From positions 32,302-96,301 of the forward strand of contig VXQX01000068.1 in the NCBI GenBank assembly GCA_009838765.1: 64,000 nt of DNA. The letters run 5' to 3'. The position numbers were made by a program, and so were the translations under genes. A model generated the notes under the pieces. The model was not told the DNA's origin and did not search any database. It worked only from the letters and a program-made list of their open reading frames with translations. Position 1 is the stretch's first letter. Every line of letters starts with the position of its first letter. The DNA comes from Gemmatimonadales bacterium (lineage in GTDB: Bacteria > Gemmatimonadota > Gemmatimonadetes > Palauibacterales > Palauibacteraceae). Shown piece after piece: positions 17,472 to 27,490 of the stretch.

Positions 17472-18857
17472 ATGAGCCAACCCCGCGACACCTGGAGTTC
17501 GAACGTCGGTCTCGTGCTGGCCGCGACCGGCAGCGCGATCGGCCTCGGCAACCTGTGGAAGTTCCCGTTCATCACGTGGGAGAACGAGGGGGGCGCCTTC
17601 GTCCTCGTATACCTCGTCTGCATCGTCGCCGTGGGCCTGCCGATCATGATGGCGGAACTTCTCATCGGGCGCAGGAGCCAGAAGAGCGCGGTCGGGGCGC
17701 TCAAGGAGGCGGCCGGCCCGTGGTGGGGCGTCGTCGGCGGATGGGGCGTGCTCGCGGGGTTCATCCTCCTCAGCTACTACACCGTCATCGCGGGCTGGTC
17801 GCTGTACTACTTCGCCCAGTCCCTCGGCTGGACGTTCGGCGGCTATCCCGCCGGGATGGCGGCGGGCGACCTGTTCAACGAGCAGGTGGGCAACGCCGGC
17901 CTGCAGCTCGCGCTCTCCCTCAGCTTCAGCGTCGCCACGATCGCGGTGGTCTACTTCGGCGTGAGCAAGGGGATCGAGCGGATCGCCCGCATCTTCCTCC
18001 CCATCCTGTTCGGCATCCTCCTCCTCCTCCTGGTCAGCGCACTGGGGATGAGCGGGTCGGGGGAAGCGCTGCGCTTCATCTTCCGCGCCAACTTCTCGGA
18101 GCTGGAGATGAGCGGCGTCCTCGAGGCGCTGGGACACTCCTTCTTCACCCTCTCCATCGGGATGGGGGCGATGATCACCTACGGCTCCTACATTTCGCGC
18201 AAGCAATCGATCGTGAAGGCGTCGGGGGCGATCGTGGCGCTCGACACGCTGATCGCGCTCGTGGCGACGATGATCATGTTCTCCGTCATCTTCTCGGTGG
18301 CGGGGATGAGCGACCAGGTGAGCGGTTCGCCGGTGGGGATGCTCTTCATCTCGCTGCCGGAACTGTTCTACACCGCGGTGCCGTTCGGCGTCGTGCTGGG
18401 GCCGCTCTTCTACGTGCTCGTCGCGCTGGCCGCGCTGACCTCGACGATCTCCCTCCTCGAGGTCGTGTCGAGCTACGTCATCGATGAGCACCGCATCCCT
18501 CGACACAAGGCGACGGTCCTCTGCGGCGCGGCGATCTTCGTGTTCACGATCTTCGCGGCGCTCTCGTTCACGGGCACGCCGTTCCTCGCCACGCTGGAGA
18601 TCTTCGCGGGCAAGGTGGGCTGGTTCTCGACGGTCGACCATTTCGTGTCGAACTGGATGCTGCCGACGGGCGGGTTCGCGATAACGCTCGCCGCGGGCTG
18701 GTTCATGACCCGGAACGCGACGGAGCGGGAACTGGTGGACGGCACGGAGCCGCGCTGGTTCCGCTACGGGGCCTGGCGCTTCTTCATCCGCTGGGTGGCG
18801 CCGCTCGCGGTGGGGGCGATCATCGTCGCCGTCATCCTGGGCCGCGACTTCAGCTGA
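17472..18857 (+). CDS. Sodium-dependent transporter of the NSS/SNF (SLC6, LeuT-fold) family
   Basis: 461 residues from ATG 17472. The first helix bears the diagnostic G-S-A-I-G-L-G-N-L-W-K-F-P unwound region that binds sodium and substrate; about eleven to twelve transmembrane segments follow. Bacterial members such as LeuT, MhsT and Tyt1 import hydrophobic or aromatic amino acids with sodium. Substrate cannot be fixed from sequence, but the tryptophan-degradation operon at 40.9-49.2 kb makes an aromatic amino acid plausible. No strong Shine-Dalgarno is visible before the ATG. The gene diverges from the adenine deaminase gene. Confidence 0.93.
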   Translation: MSQPRDTWSSNVGLVLAATGSAIGLGNLWKFPFITWENEGGAFVLVYLVCIVAVGLPIMMAELLIGRRSQKSAVGALKEAAGPWWGVVGGWGVLAGFILLSYYTVIAGWSLYYFAQSLGWTFGGYPAGMAAGDLFNEQVGNAGLQLALSLSFSVATIAVVYFGVSKGIERIARIFLPILFGILLLLLVSALGMSGSGEALRFIFRANFSELEMSGVLEALGHSFFTLSIGMGAMITYGSYISRKQSIVKASGAIVALDTLIALVATMIMFSVIFSVAGMSDQVSGSPVGMLFISLPELFYTAVPFGVVLGPLFYVLVALAALTSTISLLEVVSSYVIDEHRIPRHKATVLCGAAIFVFTIFAALSFTGTPFLATLEIFAGKVGWFSTVDHFVSNWMLPTGGFAITLAAGWFMTRNATERELVDGTEPRWFRYGAWRFFIRWVAPLAVGAIIVAVILGRDFS

Positions 18858-18890
18858 CGGAGCAGGAGGTGCGGGGCGCGCGACGACCGG

Positions 18891-18910
18891 ATCCGGAGGA
18901 TTCTCCGGAT
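18891..18910 (+). terminator. Stem-loop after transporter gene
   Basis: A perfect eight-base stem (ATCCGGAG / CTCCGGAT) with a GATT loop lies 34 bases after the transporter stop and before the next gene. There is no T-run after it, so it may slow or stabilise transcripts rather than act as an intrinsic terminator. Confidence 0.4.
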
Positions 18911-18961
18911 TGAGGGGCCGCCACCCTCCCGTCAACGGATCAGAGCGTGTCGGGAGGAACC

Positions 18962-21900
18962 ATGCTGAAGTCATCCCCGGCTCGACGGAACCTCGGGGCT
19001 GGGCGAGCGGCAGTCGCTTTGGGTCTCCTGGCGGTGCTTTCCTGCGGGGGCGACACGACTGAGCCGGATCCCGTTCGGCCGCCGCCCACTCGGCCAGCCC
19101 CCCCGGCTGCGGTCGCGGTCACTCCGCAGGCCATCGAGTTCACTGCGCTGCGCGACACCGCGCGGCTTCTGGCGGAGGTTCGGGACGCGAACGGACGGGT
19201 CGTCGCTGGCGCGGTTGTCGCCTGGGCCTCGAGCGACACGGCCGTAGCGACCATAGCCGCTTCCGGACTCGCCGTTGCCGCGGGAAACGGCTCGGCGACG
19301 CTTACCGCCTCGGCGGGCGCGGCCTCCGGTAGCGCCGCCGTGACCGTGGCCCAACGGATCGCGGCAGTCGTGGTGTCACCCGCGGCCGATACGCTCGTCA
19401 AAGGCGAGACGCTCAGGCTCTCGGGGGAGGCGCAGGACGCAAACGGCTACGCGGTGGCAGGGACGACGCTCGCGTGGGCGTCGAGTGACACAACCGTAGC
19501 CGTCGTGGACGGTGCCGGAGCCGTGACCGGGCTCGCGGCGGGACGGGCCGATATCACGGCCGCGGCGGCCGGGCTGATGGGAAGCGCGGAGCTGACGGTC
19601 TTACGGCCTGCACCGGCCATCGTGCTCGTAACCCCCGGAGAGGCCGAACTCACCGCGCTCGGGGACACGATTCGACTGTCGGCAGAGGTTCTTGACCAGA
19701 TCGGGCGGCCCCTGGTCGACGTCGATGTGTCCTGGACCAGCGGGGACTCCGCGGTCGTATCCGTCGATTCGACGGGGTTGGTCAGGGCGACGGGCCCGGG
19801 GACCGCCGCGGTCGCCGCAGCAGCCGGCGCCGTCTCGGGAGAGGCTCGGCTGTCCGTGATGCAAGCGGCGTTTTCCGTGACGGTGTCCCCTCCTTCACGA
19901 AGCGTCGCTCCCGGGGACACGGCGCGACTCATCGCCTCGGCCACGGACGCCAACGGCCACCCTCTGAGGGGCGTGGTCTTCGACTGGTCATCGAGCGACG
20001 TCACCATCGCCTCGGTCGACGGCTCGGGGCTGGTGCGCGGCGTGTCCGAGGGCTCCGCGACCATCACGGCCGAAGCGGGGGAAGCCTCCGGAGCCTCGGA
20101 GATCACGGTGGCCAGCCCGGATCGGGCCGTGCTGGGCGTGCTCTATGAAGTCATGGGCGGCACGGCGTGGCGGAACAGCGACAACTGGCTCACGGACCTG
20201 CCCCTGGGGGAATGGTATGGAGTTGAGGTCGACAGCCACGGGCGCGTCACACATCTGAGCCTCGACGACAACGGTCTGACGGGAGCGATCCCCGCCGAGA
20301 CCGCCCGGCTCTCCCAATTGCGACAACTGAGGCTCTCGCGCAACGGGTTGGAGGGCTCCATCCCGCCCGAACTTGGAAGTCTGGCCGAGCTGACCCTTCT
20401 TCAGCTCCCGTACAATGGCCTGACGGGCTCCATCCCGCCCGAATTGGGCAGTCTCAAGAGCCTCACGGGCCTCCTGCTCCAAAGCACCAATCTGTCCGGG
20501 CCCATCCCTCCCGAACTCGGGCAGCTCTCTCGATTGACCCGGTTGTGGCTCTTTTCCAACTCGCTGACGGGTTCCATACCGCCGGCGCTCGGCGGCCTCG
20601 CGAGCCTGACATCTCTCCGGGTGTCGGGCAACAACCTCACGGGTTCCATGCCGCCGGAACTGGCGTCGCTCGGGGCGTTGACGCAGCTCCGATTCGAGGA
20701 GAACGCGGGCCTCTGCGCGCCCGGCACGGTCGAATTCGTGACCTGGCTGCGAGCGGTGTCACACACGGGGCCTTTCTGCAACGAAGCCGACATGGCCACG
20801 CTGCGCGCCCTCTACGATGCCGCGAACGGCGCGAACTGGGCGGACTCGGAGGGCTGGCTCGACGGGCCGGCCCTCGGCGAGTGGCACGGAGTCGATGCCG
20901 ACTCGACCGGCCGGGTGTTGAGACTGGATCTGGCGGAGAACGGGCTCGTCGGGAGCCTGCCGCCGATGCTCGGTACGTTGGTGCGACTGACGACTCTGCG
21001 CATCGGCGGCAACGCGCTCTCCGGCCGCCCGCCCCTCGGTCTGGCCGGCCTGTCGCTCCGTGAATTCCACTATGCGGATACCGAGCTGTGTGCGCCCGCC
21101 GGGGCTTCGTTTCAAGCCTGGCTGAACGCTGTTCCGTCGCTGGAGGCCACGGGTCTCGAATGCACGGCGCTGTCCGACCGCGAGATCCTCGAGATCGTGT
21201 ACGAAGCGATGCATGGGGCGGGCTGGCGACGGAGCGGCAACTGGCTGACCGACGCTCCCCTGGAGGAATGGTACGGAGTCGAGGTCAACGAGCGGGGTCG
21301 CGTCTCGGGTTTGACCCTCGGGTACAACGACCTGGCGGGACCGATCTCTCCGGAAATCGGGGAATTGACCGATCTCGTAACGCTCAATCTTGGAGGAAAC
21401 TGGCTTCCGGGGCGCATTCCGAGCGCCCTCGGCAAGCTCGTCAATCTGACGCGGCTGCGTCTTTCCCAGAACTCCCTGGCGGGGCTCATCCCGCCCGAAC
21501 TGGGTGAGCTTGCAAAGCTGAGACAGTTGTGGCTGTTCGATAACAACCTCACGGGAGCCATCCCGCCCGAACTGGGCAATATGACCGAGCTTTCAGTTCT
21601 CTCGATCGCCAACAACCGACTGACGGGAAGCATTCCGCCCGAACTCGGTCTTCTGTCCAACCTCTCGACTCTGGGGCTCTCCTCCAACGGACTCGACGGC
21701 ACCATACCGCGCGCACTCGGGGACCTTGTCAGCCTGTCGTCCCTCAACCTCTTCAACAACCGCCTGACCGGCGCCATACCGGCCGACCTGGGCCGCCTGA
21801 GCGTCCTGAAACGGTTGCAACTCTCCGGGAACGAACTCGACGGGCCCATACCGGCTGAGCTGGGCGATCTCACCCGAGTGGAGACGCTGCAGCTCTCCCA

Positions 21901-23668
21901 CAACGCGCTGACGGGCGATGTCCCGCCCGAGCTCGGTCGTCTGGTCCGACTCGAGAACCTCGACCTCGGCCACAATGCCCTGACGGGTCCGATTCCGTCG
22001 GAATGGGGCGGCATGACAGCCCTCGAGACGCTCGTGTTGACGAACAATCCGGCCATGGGCGGCACCGTGCCCACCACTCTGACGGCGCTCGATCGGCTCG
22101 CGGCGCTCCTGGCCGGTCAGACCGGGCTGTGCGCGCCCGTTGAAGGTGCGATCCGCGATTGGCTGGTCACCGTGCGCACCCAGCGGATCAGTGGGTGTGC
22201 CGACGGAGCGGGAGCAAACGCGTACCTGACCCAGACGGTGCAATCGCGGCGGTTCCCGGTGCCACTGGTCGCCGGCGAAGAAGCCCTGCTCCGCGTGTTC
22301 GTGGCGTCGGAGCACGCGACGGGGGAACACACCCCCGCCATACGGGCCCGATTCTTCGTGGACGGGACGCAGACTCATGTCATGGACGTTCCGGGCAAAC
22401 CGATGCCCATCCCGACCGCGGTTGACGAGGGCGATCTGTCGAAGTCGGCCAACGCCGGGGTTCCAGGCGCGGTGGTGCAACCCGGCCTGCAAATCGTGAT
22501 CGAGATAGATCCGGATGCGACGCTCGATCCGGCGCTGGGAATCCCGAGGCGGATCCCCGACACGGGGCGCCTGCCGGTCGACGTTCGGGCGATGCCGGTT
22601 CTGGATATCACGGCTGTTCCGCTCCTCTGGTCCCAGCGCCCCGATTCGTCCGTGGTGGGGCTCGTGGCCGCGTTGGCCGCCGACCCTCGCGGCCATGAGT
22701 TGCTCAGTGGTGTGCGCACGTTGCTACCGGTCGGCGAACTGGATGTCACGGCGCACGAACCTGTCGTGGTCTCGAATAATCACTTTCTCGGGCTGACCTT
22801 CGATCTCGACGCGATTCGCGTGATGGAGGGAGGAACCGGCTACTACGTCGGTCTCATCCGAGGGCTGTCGGGAGCGGGGGGGTCGGCGCTCACGGGCGGG
22901 CGGACGAGCGTTTCCGCACCCTCCTCCTACGTCGTCGCGCATGAACTCGGCCACAACATGAGCCTTCAGCACGCGCCCTGCGGAAACCCAAGCGGCGTGG
23001 ATCCATCGTTCCCCTACGCGAATGGCTCGAGCGGAGCCTGGGGGTACGACTTCACTGCGGGCACCCTCGTATCGCCGAACCGACCGGATCTGATGTCCTA
23101 CTGCCGCCCGGAGTGGATAAGCGATTATCACTTCACCAACGCCCTTCGTGACCGGCTGTTCGACGAGGGAGCACCCGCCCCGGACGCCCCGACCGCGTCG
23201 CTCCTGCTCTGGGGTGGGATGGATGGCGCGGGAGACCTGTTCCTGGAGCCGGCGTTCGTCGTCGAAGCCCCGCCCGCGCTCCCGGATTCGGCCGGCGCTT
23301 TCGCTTTGGCCGGGCGAGATGGTGATGGACGGGAACTGTTCTCGCTGAGCTTCGACATGGTGGACGGCGCCGATGGCGATGGGAGTTCCGGCTTTGCGTT
23401 CGCGCTGCCCGCGCGACCCGAGTGGGCCGACGACCTCAGCCGTATCGTGCTTTCCGGACCTTCGGGCGAAGCAAGGCTCACTTCCGCGACCGCCCGCCCC
23501 ATGGCCATACTGCGCGATCCGCGGAGCGGCCGGATCCGCGGCCTCCTGCGCAACCTGCCGGCGTCCGTCGCGACGCTGGCCGATGCCCGGGAAGAGGTTG
23601 CGCCTGAGCGGGGGCTGGAGATTCTGTTCAGCCGGGGCATCCCCGATGGCGAGTCCTGGAGGCGATAG
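18962..23668 (+). CDS. Giant exported lipoprotein: Ig-like repeats, plant-type LRR blocks and metzincin-like protease domain
   Basis: 1568 residues from ATG 18962, which follows GGGAGGAA; a GTG at 18947 is less likely. A lipobox V-L-S-C places Cys28 at the membrane anchor. Residues ~47-385 contain four Big2-like Ig repeats (each with W-A-S-S-D-T or similar, then V-x-G-x-G-x-A-x-I-T-A). Three LRR blocks start near residues 386, 606 and 738, each opening with a W-x-N-S-D-N-W-L-type cap; the repeats have the plant-type consensus L-T-G-x-I-P-P-E-L-G. The C-terminal part has H1327-E-L-G-H-N-M-S-L-Q-H1337, a zinc metalloprotease motif of metzincin form (Ser replacing the usual Gly), and D-L-M-S-Y-C about 40 residues later as the Met-turn. 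This predicts a surface adhesin with protease activity; its target is unknown. Confidence 0.85.
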   Translation: MLKSSPARRNLGAGRAAVALGLLAVLSCGGDTTEPDPVRPPPTRPAPPAAVAVTPQAIEFTALRDTARLLAEVRDANGRVVAGAVVAWASSDTAVATIAASGLAVAAGNGSATLTASAGAASGSAAVTVAQRIAAVVVSPAADTLVKGETLRLSGEAQDANGYAVAGTTLAWASSDTTVAVVDGAGAVTGLAAGRADITAAAAGLMGSAELTVLRPAPAIVLVTPGEAELTALGDTIRLSAEVLDQIGRPLVDVDVSWTSGDSAVVSVDSTGLVRATGPGTAAVAAAAGAVSGEARLSVMQAAFSVTVSPPSRSVAPGDTARLIASATDANGHPLRGVVFDWSSSDVTIASVDGSGLVRGVSEGSATITAEAGEASGASEITVASPDRAVLGVLYEVMGGTAWRNSDNWLTDLPLGEWYGVEVDSHGRVTHLSLDDNGLTGAIPAETARLSQLRQLRLSRNGLEGSIPPELGSLAELTLLQLPYNGLTGSIPPELGSLKSLTGLLLQSTNLSGPIPPELGQLSRLTRLWLFSNSLTGSIPPALGGLASLTSLRVSGNNLTGSMPPELASLGALTQLRFEENAGLCAPGTVEFVTWLRAVSHTGPFCNEADMATLRALYDAANGANWADSEGWLDGPALGEWHGVDADSTGRVLRLDLAENGLVGSLPPMLGTLVRLTTLRIGGNALSGRPPLGLAGLSLREFHYADTELCAPAGASFQAWLNAVPSLEATGLECTALSDREILEIVYEAMHGAGWRRSGNWLTDAPLEEWYGVEVNERGRVSGLTLGYNDLAGPISPEIGELTDLVTLNLGGNWLPGRIPSALGKLVNLTRLRLSQNSLAGLIPPELGELAKLRQLWLFDNNLTGAIPPELGNMTELSVLSIANNRLTGSIPPELGLLSNLSTLGLSSNGLDGTIPRALGDLVSLSSLNLFNNRLTGAIPADLGRLSVLKRLQLSGNELDGPIPAELGDLTRVETLQLSHNALTGDVPPELGRLVRLENLDLGHNALTGPIPSEWGGMTALETLVLTNNPAMGGTVPTTLTALDRLAALLAGQTGLCAPVEGAIRDWLVTVRTQRISGCADGAGANAYLTQTVQSRRFPVPLVAGEEALLRVFVASEHATGEHTPAIRARFFVDGTQTHVMDVPGKPMPIPTAVDEGDLSKSANAGVPGAVVQPGLQIVIEIDPDATLDPALGIPRRIPDTGRLPVDVRAMPVLDITAVPLLWSQRPDSSVVGLVAALAADPRGHELLSGVRTLLPVGELDVTAHEPVVVSNNHFLGLTFDLDAIRVMEGGTGYYVGLIRGLSGAGGSALTGGRTSVSAPSSYVVAHELGHNMSLQHAPCGNPSGVDPSFPYANGSSGAWGYDFTAGTLVSPNRPDLMSYCRPEWISDYHFTNALRDRLFDEGAPAPDAPTASLLLWGGMDGAGDLFLEPAFVVEAPPALPDSAGAFALAGRDGDGRELFSLSFDMVDGADGDGSSGFAFALPARPEWADDLSRIVLSGPSGEARLTSATARPMAILRDPRSGRIRGLLRNLPASVATLADAREEVAPERGLEILFSRGIPDGESWRR

Positions 23669-23713
23669 AGCGAACCCCGAAGGCCACGGAAGATGAACGA
23701 GGAGAGCGCGCGA

Positions 23714-25222
23714 ATGCTGAACCGTCGAACGTTTCTGAGAACCGGAACCCTCGCCGCAGCCGGATGGGCGACGGCGGCGGAACGCCTCGTCGCCGCCCCG
23801 AACGATCCCCTTCCTCGGCACCCGCGCATCGGGCCCGCCGTCGGGTCCCCGGTGCGGATACAGGGCATCGTCCGGGCGGGAGGGCGCGGGCTGGGGCGCG
23901 TGGCCATCTCCGATGGACTCCGGGTCGTGGATTCCGACGCCGATGGCCGCTTCGAACTCGTGACCTCGGCGGACCGGGATTTCGTCTGGGTTCGGGTCCC
24001 GGCCGGATACGAGATCCCGCTGAACCCGTCCGGCACCGCGCGCTTCTACGAGCGCATCGACCCATCCGCGAGCGAGATGTCCGTCGCCTTCGACCTCTCG
24101 CCTCTCGATGTCTCCGACGAAAGGCACACCCTCCTCCTCCTCGGGGACATCCAGACCGAGACCGAAGAGGAGATGGGGTGGTTTCACGAACGCTCCGTCC
24201 CCGACCTCCAGCAAACCGTGCGGGAGCTGGGCGACATGCACGTCTTCGGTATCTCCGACGGCGACATCATGTACGACAACCTGGAACTGTATCCGGAGTA
24301 CGAACGCGGCGTGCAGCGGATCGGAGTTCCGTTCTTCCAGGTGATCGGGAACCACGACCTCGACATGGAGAGCCCCACCGACGAGGCCTCCTCGGACACC
24401 TTTTCGCGCCACTTCGGACCGCGCTACTACTCGTTCGACCGGGGCGCCGTGCACTACGTGGTGCTCGACGACGTGTTCTGGCACGGGAGCGGATACCTCG
24501 GATACCTGGACGCGGACGCGCTGACCTGGCTGGCGGCGGATCTGAGTCGCGTGGAGGCGGGGTCACCAGTCATTGTGGCCACGCACATCCCGGCGCTCGG
24601 GAGCAACCATGTTCGACGCGGCCTGACCTCACCCGACCCGCCCGGCGCAATCATGAACCGCGACGCGCTGTACCGTCTGCTGGAGCCCTTCCAGGCGCAC
24701 ATCCTCACCGGCCACACGCACGAGCTGGAGCACGTGTTCGAGGCGGGGACGCACGAGCACGTGGCGGGCGCGATCTGCGGCGCGTGGTGGAGCGGGCCGA
24801 TCTGCTGGGATGGAGCCCCGAACGGGTACTGCGTCTACGAGGCGGCGGGCGAGGAGATCTCGTGGCGTTACAAGTCCACGGGATTCGACGCGACGCACCA
24901 GATGCGGATCTACCCGCCGGGCGCCGACCCATCGGCACCCGGCGAGGTCGTGGCGAACGTGTGGGACTGGGACCCGGAGTGGACCGTGCGCTGGTTCGCC
25001 GACGGCGAGCCCCGGGGGCTGATGACGCGACGCAACGGACTGGATCCGCTCAGCGTCGAACTGCACACGGGAGAGGACCTTCCGCCGCGCCGATCGTGGG
25101 TCGAACCCCGCATCACGAACCACATGTTCCAGGCACCCGTCGACCCCGGGATCGCCGAAGTGCGCGTGGAGGCCGCGGACCGCTTCGGCCGCGTCTACTC
25201 CGAGGTCCTGCGCCTGTCCTAG
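23714..25222 (+). CDS. Tat-exported calcineurin-like metallophosphoesterase
   Basis: 502 residues from ATG 23714, chosen because GAGGAG precedes it and it gives a typical Tat signal (N-R-R-T-F-L-R-T-G); an in-frame ATG at 23693 is the alternative. The order is an N-terminal beta domain (MetallophosN-like), the phosphoesterase core and a C-terminal beta domain (MetallophosC-like). Dinuclear-metal motifs are visible: L-L-L-G-D-I-Q, S-D-G-D-I-M, G-N-H-D near residue 212, T-H-I-P and G-H-T-H near residue 333. Expected to hydrolyse a phosphoester in the periplasm; the substrate is unknown. It begins 45 bases after the LRR protease gene and may share its transcript. Confidence 0.9.
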   Translation: MLNRRTFLRTGTLAAAGWATAAERLVAAPNDPLPRHPRIGPAVGSPVRIQGIVRAGGRGLGRVAISDGLRVVDSDADGRFELVTSADRDFVWVRVPAGYEIPLNPSGTARFYERIDPSASEMSVAFDLSPLDVSDERHTLLLLGDIQTETEEEMGWFHERSVPDLQQTVRELGDMHVFGISDGDIMYDNLELYPEYERGVQRIGVPFFQVIGNHDLDMESPTDEASSDTFSRHFGPRYYSFDRGAVHYVVLDDVFWHGSGYLGYLDADALTWLAADLSRVEAGSPVIVATHIPALGSNHVRRGLTSPDPPGAIMNRDALYRLLEPFQAHILTGHTHELEHVFEAGTHEHVAGAICGAWWSGPICWDGAPNGYCVYEAAGEEISWRYKSTGFDATHQMRIYPPGADPSAPGEVVANVWDWDPEWTVRWFADGEPRGLMTRRNGLDPLSVELHTGEDLPPRRSWVEPRITNHMFQAPVDPGIAEVRVEAADRFGRVYSEVLRLS

Positions 25223-25257
25223 CCGTCCGGGCCGCAGCATCGGACCCGCCGGGGGCG

Positions 25258-25319
25258 TTGTAGACGTCGGACTGCGGGTTCATGTTCCGGGGACGGGACG
25301 GCCGGAGGGTCGGCCGTCC
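25258..25319 (+). promoter_or_regulatory. Conserved leader 1: TTGTAGAC motif plus hairpin
   Basis: TTGTAGAC lies at 25258-25265, 92 bases before the start codon. It is followed at 25296-25319 by a perfect nine-base stem (GGACGGCCG / CGGCCGTCC) with a six-base loop. The sequence GGAGATGTCGCCATG then surrounds the start. The same motif, hairpin and start context recur before the paralogous gene at 27578, so the leader was duplicated with the gene and kept. A regulatory or transcript-stabilising element is likely; its mechanism cannot be read. Confidence 0.5.
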
Positions 25320-25349
25320 GCACGCTGACCCGGGCCCGGAGATGTCGCC

Positions 25350-27452
25350 ATGACCCAGCCACGCCCGCGCTTTCGTTCGTCTTCCTTCTTCCTCCCCGCC
25401 TCGACGCTGCTCCTCGCGGGGGCCTGTGCGCCGCCCCGGGTGACGATGGAGGAGGCGTGCGCCGACCCCGCCAACGAGATCGTGGCCGAGAACTGTCTCG
25501 AGGGTCATCCGCCCACGGAGTGGGACATCAACGGCTACGGCGATCCCAGTATCCAGGGGTTCGGGACCGACATCGGGATCAACCGGGGCGAGATGATCGA
25601 GTTCAAGGTCGACACGGACTCCGACGACTACCGCATCGACATCTATCGCATGGGCTACTACGGCGGCATGGGCGCGCGCCGGGTGGATTCCTTCGAACCC
25701 TCCGCAGCCCTGCCCCAGATCCAGCCGGAGTGCCTGCGAGCACCCATTCCGGTGCTGGCCGAGGGGGGCGGGCTGGAGACCTGGCCCGCGCCGCTCGTGG
25801 ATTGCGGCAACTGGGCAGTGTCGGCCTCCTGGCAAGCGCCGGAGGACGCGACCTCGGGCATCTACTTCGCCCGGCTCGTGCGTGAGGATCCGATCGAGGG
25901 TTGGGTCAAGAACGATGAGTTCGAGCCCACGCCGCTCCCGCCGACCGGAATGGACTCGCTGTGGGAGGCCCAGGGCTTCCATGCCGTGATGCGGAACCCG
26001 CTGCGCGAGGCGCGCGCCAGCCACATCTACTTCGTCGTGCGGGACGACGACGGCGAGTCCGACCTGCTCTTCCAGACCTCGGATCTCAACTGGCAGGCGT
26101 ACAACCGCTACGGCGGCCACAGCGTGTACGGGCGCCTGAATCCCGAGCGCCTCCGGCTGCACGGGGGACCGCCGCGCGCGCCGAAGGTGAGCTACAACCG
26201 GCCGTTCGAGACGCGGCACTACCGGGCCGTGAACATGGTCTTCAACTCCGAGTACCCGATGGTCCGCTGGCTCGAGCGGAATGGCTACGATGTGAGTTAC
26301 CTGTCCGGGGTCGACACGGACCGCCACGGCGAGGAACTGCTCGAGCACAGGGTCTTCCTCTCGGTGGGACACGACGAGTACTGGACGGGGCAGCAGCGGC
26401 GCAACGTCGAGGCGGCGCTCGCGGCTGGCGTACACCTCGGCTTCTTCGGTTCGAACGATGTTTTCTGGAAAGTGCGTTGGGAGCCGAGCATCGACGGCTC
26501 GGACCAGCCGTACCGCACCTTCGTCACGTACAAGGAGTCGCAGGACCACCGGAAGCTCGATCCGGTCGAGTGGACGGGGCTGTTCCGCGATCATCGCTCG
26601 ATCAATCCGGAGGGTCCGTGGCCGGAGAACGCCCTCACGGGAACGCTGTTCACGGTGAACGCGTGGCGGAACGACCCGCTCATGGTGGACGCCGAGTTCG
26701 CCGACCTGAGGTTCTGGCGCAATACGGAGGTGGCACAGCTCCAGCCCGGCGAGCGCTACGTGTCGATCAAGGGAATCCTTGGACACGAGTGGGACTCGGA
26801 CATCGACAACGGCTTCCGTCCCCCGGGGCTGTTCCGGCTCTCCGCGACGACGATCGACAACCTGCAGTACTGCGTCCACCCGGGTCGGGGCTGCGAGACG
26901 GGGTCGGCCACGCACAACGCGGTCCTGTACCGGCACGAGAGCGGGGCGCTCGTGTTCGACACGGGGACGCTGCAGTGGCCGTGGGGCCTCGACGCCCACC
27001 ATGACACCGAGACCGGGGTCCCGCCCGAACGGCAGAACGGCATGGACACGCGGGTCGGCGTCGATCCGAACGGCCCCGACCTCGTCCTGCAGCAGGCGAC
27101 GCTCAACGTGTTCGCGGACATGGGCGTGCAGCCCGCCACGATACAGGCGGACCTGGTTCCGGCCACCGCTTCGACGGATGACGTCCCGCCGACTTCCTCC
27201 TTCGACGCACCCTCCGGGCCCGGCGCGGAGAGCGGCCTGATGACGATCAGCGGGACAGCGTCGGATGCGGGTGGCGGTGTCGTCGCGGCGGTCGAGGTGT
27301 CGCTGGACGGCGGGATGACGTGGCGCCCGGCTCGCGGCCGCGCGAACTGGAGCTACGCGTGGGATCCGGACGTGACCGGTGGCGACGTGTCGATCCGGAG
27401 CCGCGCCGTCGACGACAGCGGCAACCTGGAGACCCCGCGGGAGGGCGGCTGA
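25350..27452 (+). CDS. N,N-dimethylformamidase beta-subunit-like lipoprotein, copy 1
   Basis: 700 residues. A signal peptide ends in the lipobox L-A-G-A-C, so it is probably anchored in the periplasm or at the outer membrane. After an N-terminal beta domain (I-D-I-Y-R-M-G-Y-Y-G-G-M), the central region has the family signature G-H-D-E-Y-W-T-G-Q-Q and F-F-G-S-N-D-V-F-W, as in the C-terminal domain of dimethylformamidase large subunits, where Tyr and Glu residues bind a mononuclear iron. The last ~90 residues form an Ig-like domain (V-E-V-S-L-D-G-G-M-T-W). Known family members hydrolyse small N-alkyl formamides, but many homologues have no tested activity, so only the fold should be inferred. 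It is the first of a tandem pair. Confidence 0.8.
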   Translation: MTQPRPRFRSSSFFLPASTLLLAGACAPPRVTMEEACADPANEIVAENCLEGHPPTEWDINGYGDPSIQGFGTDIGINRGEMIEFKVDTDSDDYRIDIYRMGYYGGMGARRVDSFEPSAALPQIQPECLRAPIPVLAEGGGLETWPAPLVDCGNWAVSASWQAPEDATSGIYFARLVREDPIEGWVKNDEFEPTPLPPTGMDSLWEAQGFHAVMRNPLREARASHIYFVVRDDDGESDLLFQTSDLNWQAYNRYGGHSVYGRLNPERLRLHGGPPRAPKVSYNRPFETRHYRAVNMVFNSEYPMVRWLERNGYDVSYLSGVDTDRHGEELLEHRVFLSVGHDEYWTGQQRRNVEAALAAGVHLGFFGSNDVFWKVRWEPSIDGSDQPYRTFVTYKESQDHRKLDPVEWTGLFRDHRSINPEGPWPENALTGTLFTVNAWRNDPLMVDAEFADLRFWRNTEVAQLQPGERYVSIKGILGHEWDSDIDNGFRPPGLFRLSATTIDNLQYCVHPGRGCETGSATHNAVLYRHESGALVFDTGTLQWPWGLDAHHDTETGVPPERQNGMDTRVGVDPNGPDLVLQQATLNVFADMGVQPATIQADLVPATASTDDVPPTSSFDAPSGPGAESGLMTISGTASDAGGGVVAAVEVSLDGGMTWRPARGRANWSYAWDPDVTGGDVSIRSRAVDDSGNLETPREGG

Positions 27453-27490
27453 ACCGAGCCGGTGTGAGCCGACGCGAGCCCCCGCCGCCG

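Noticed and set aside
16398..18974. 858-residue minus-strand frame including the deaminase
   Set aside because: The upstream part is an antisense shadow of the symporter gene; the deaminase starts at ATG 17354.
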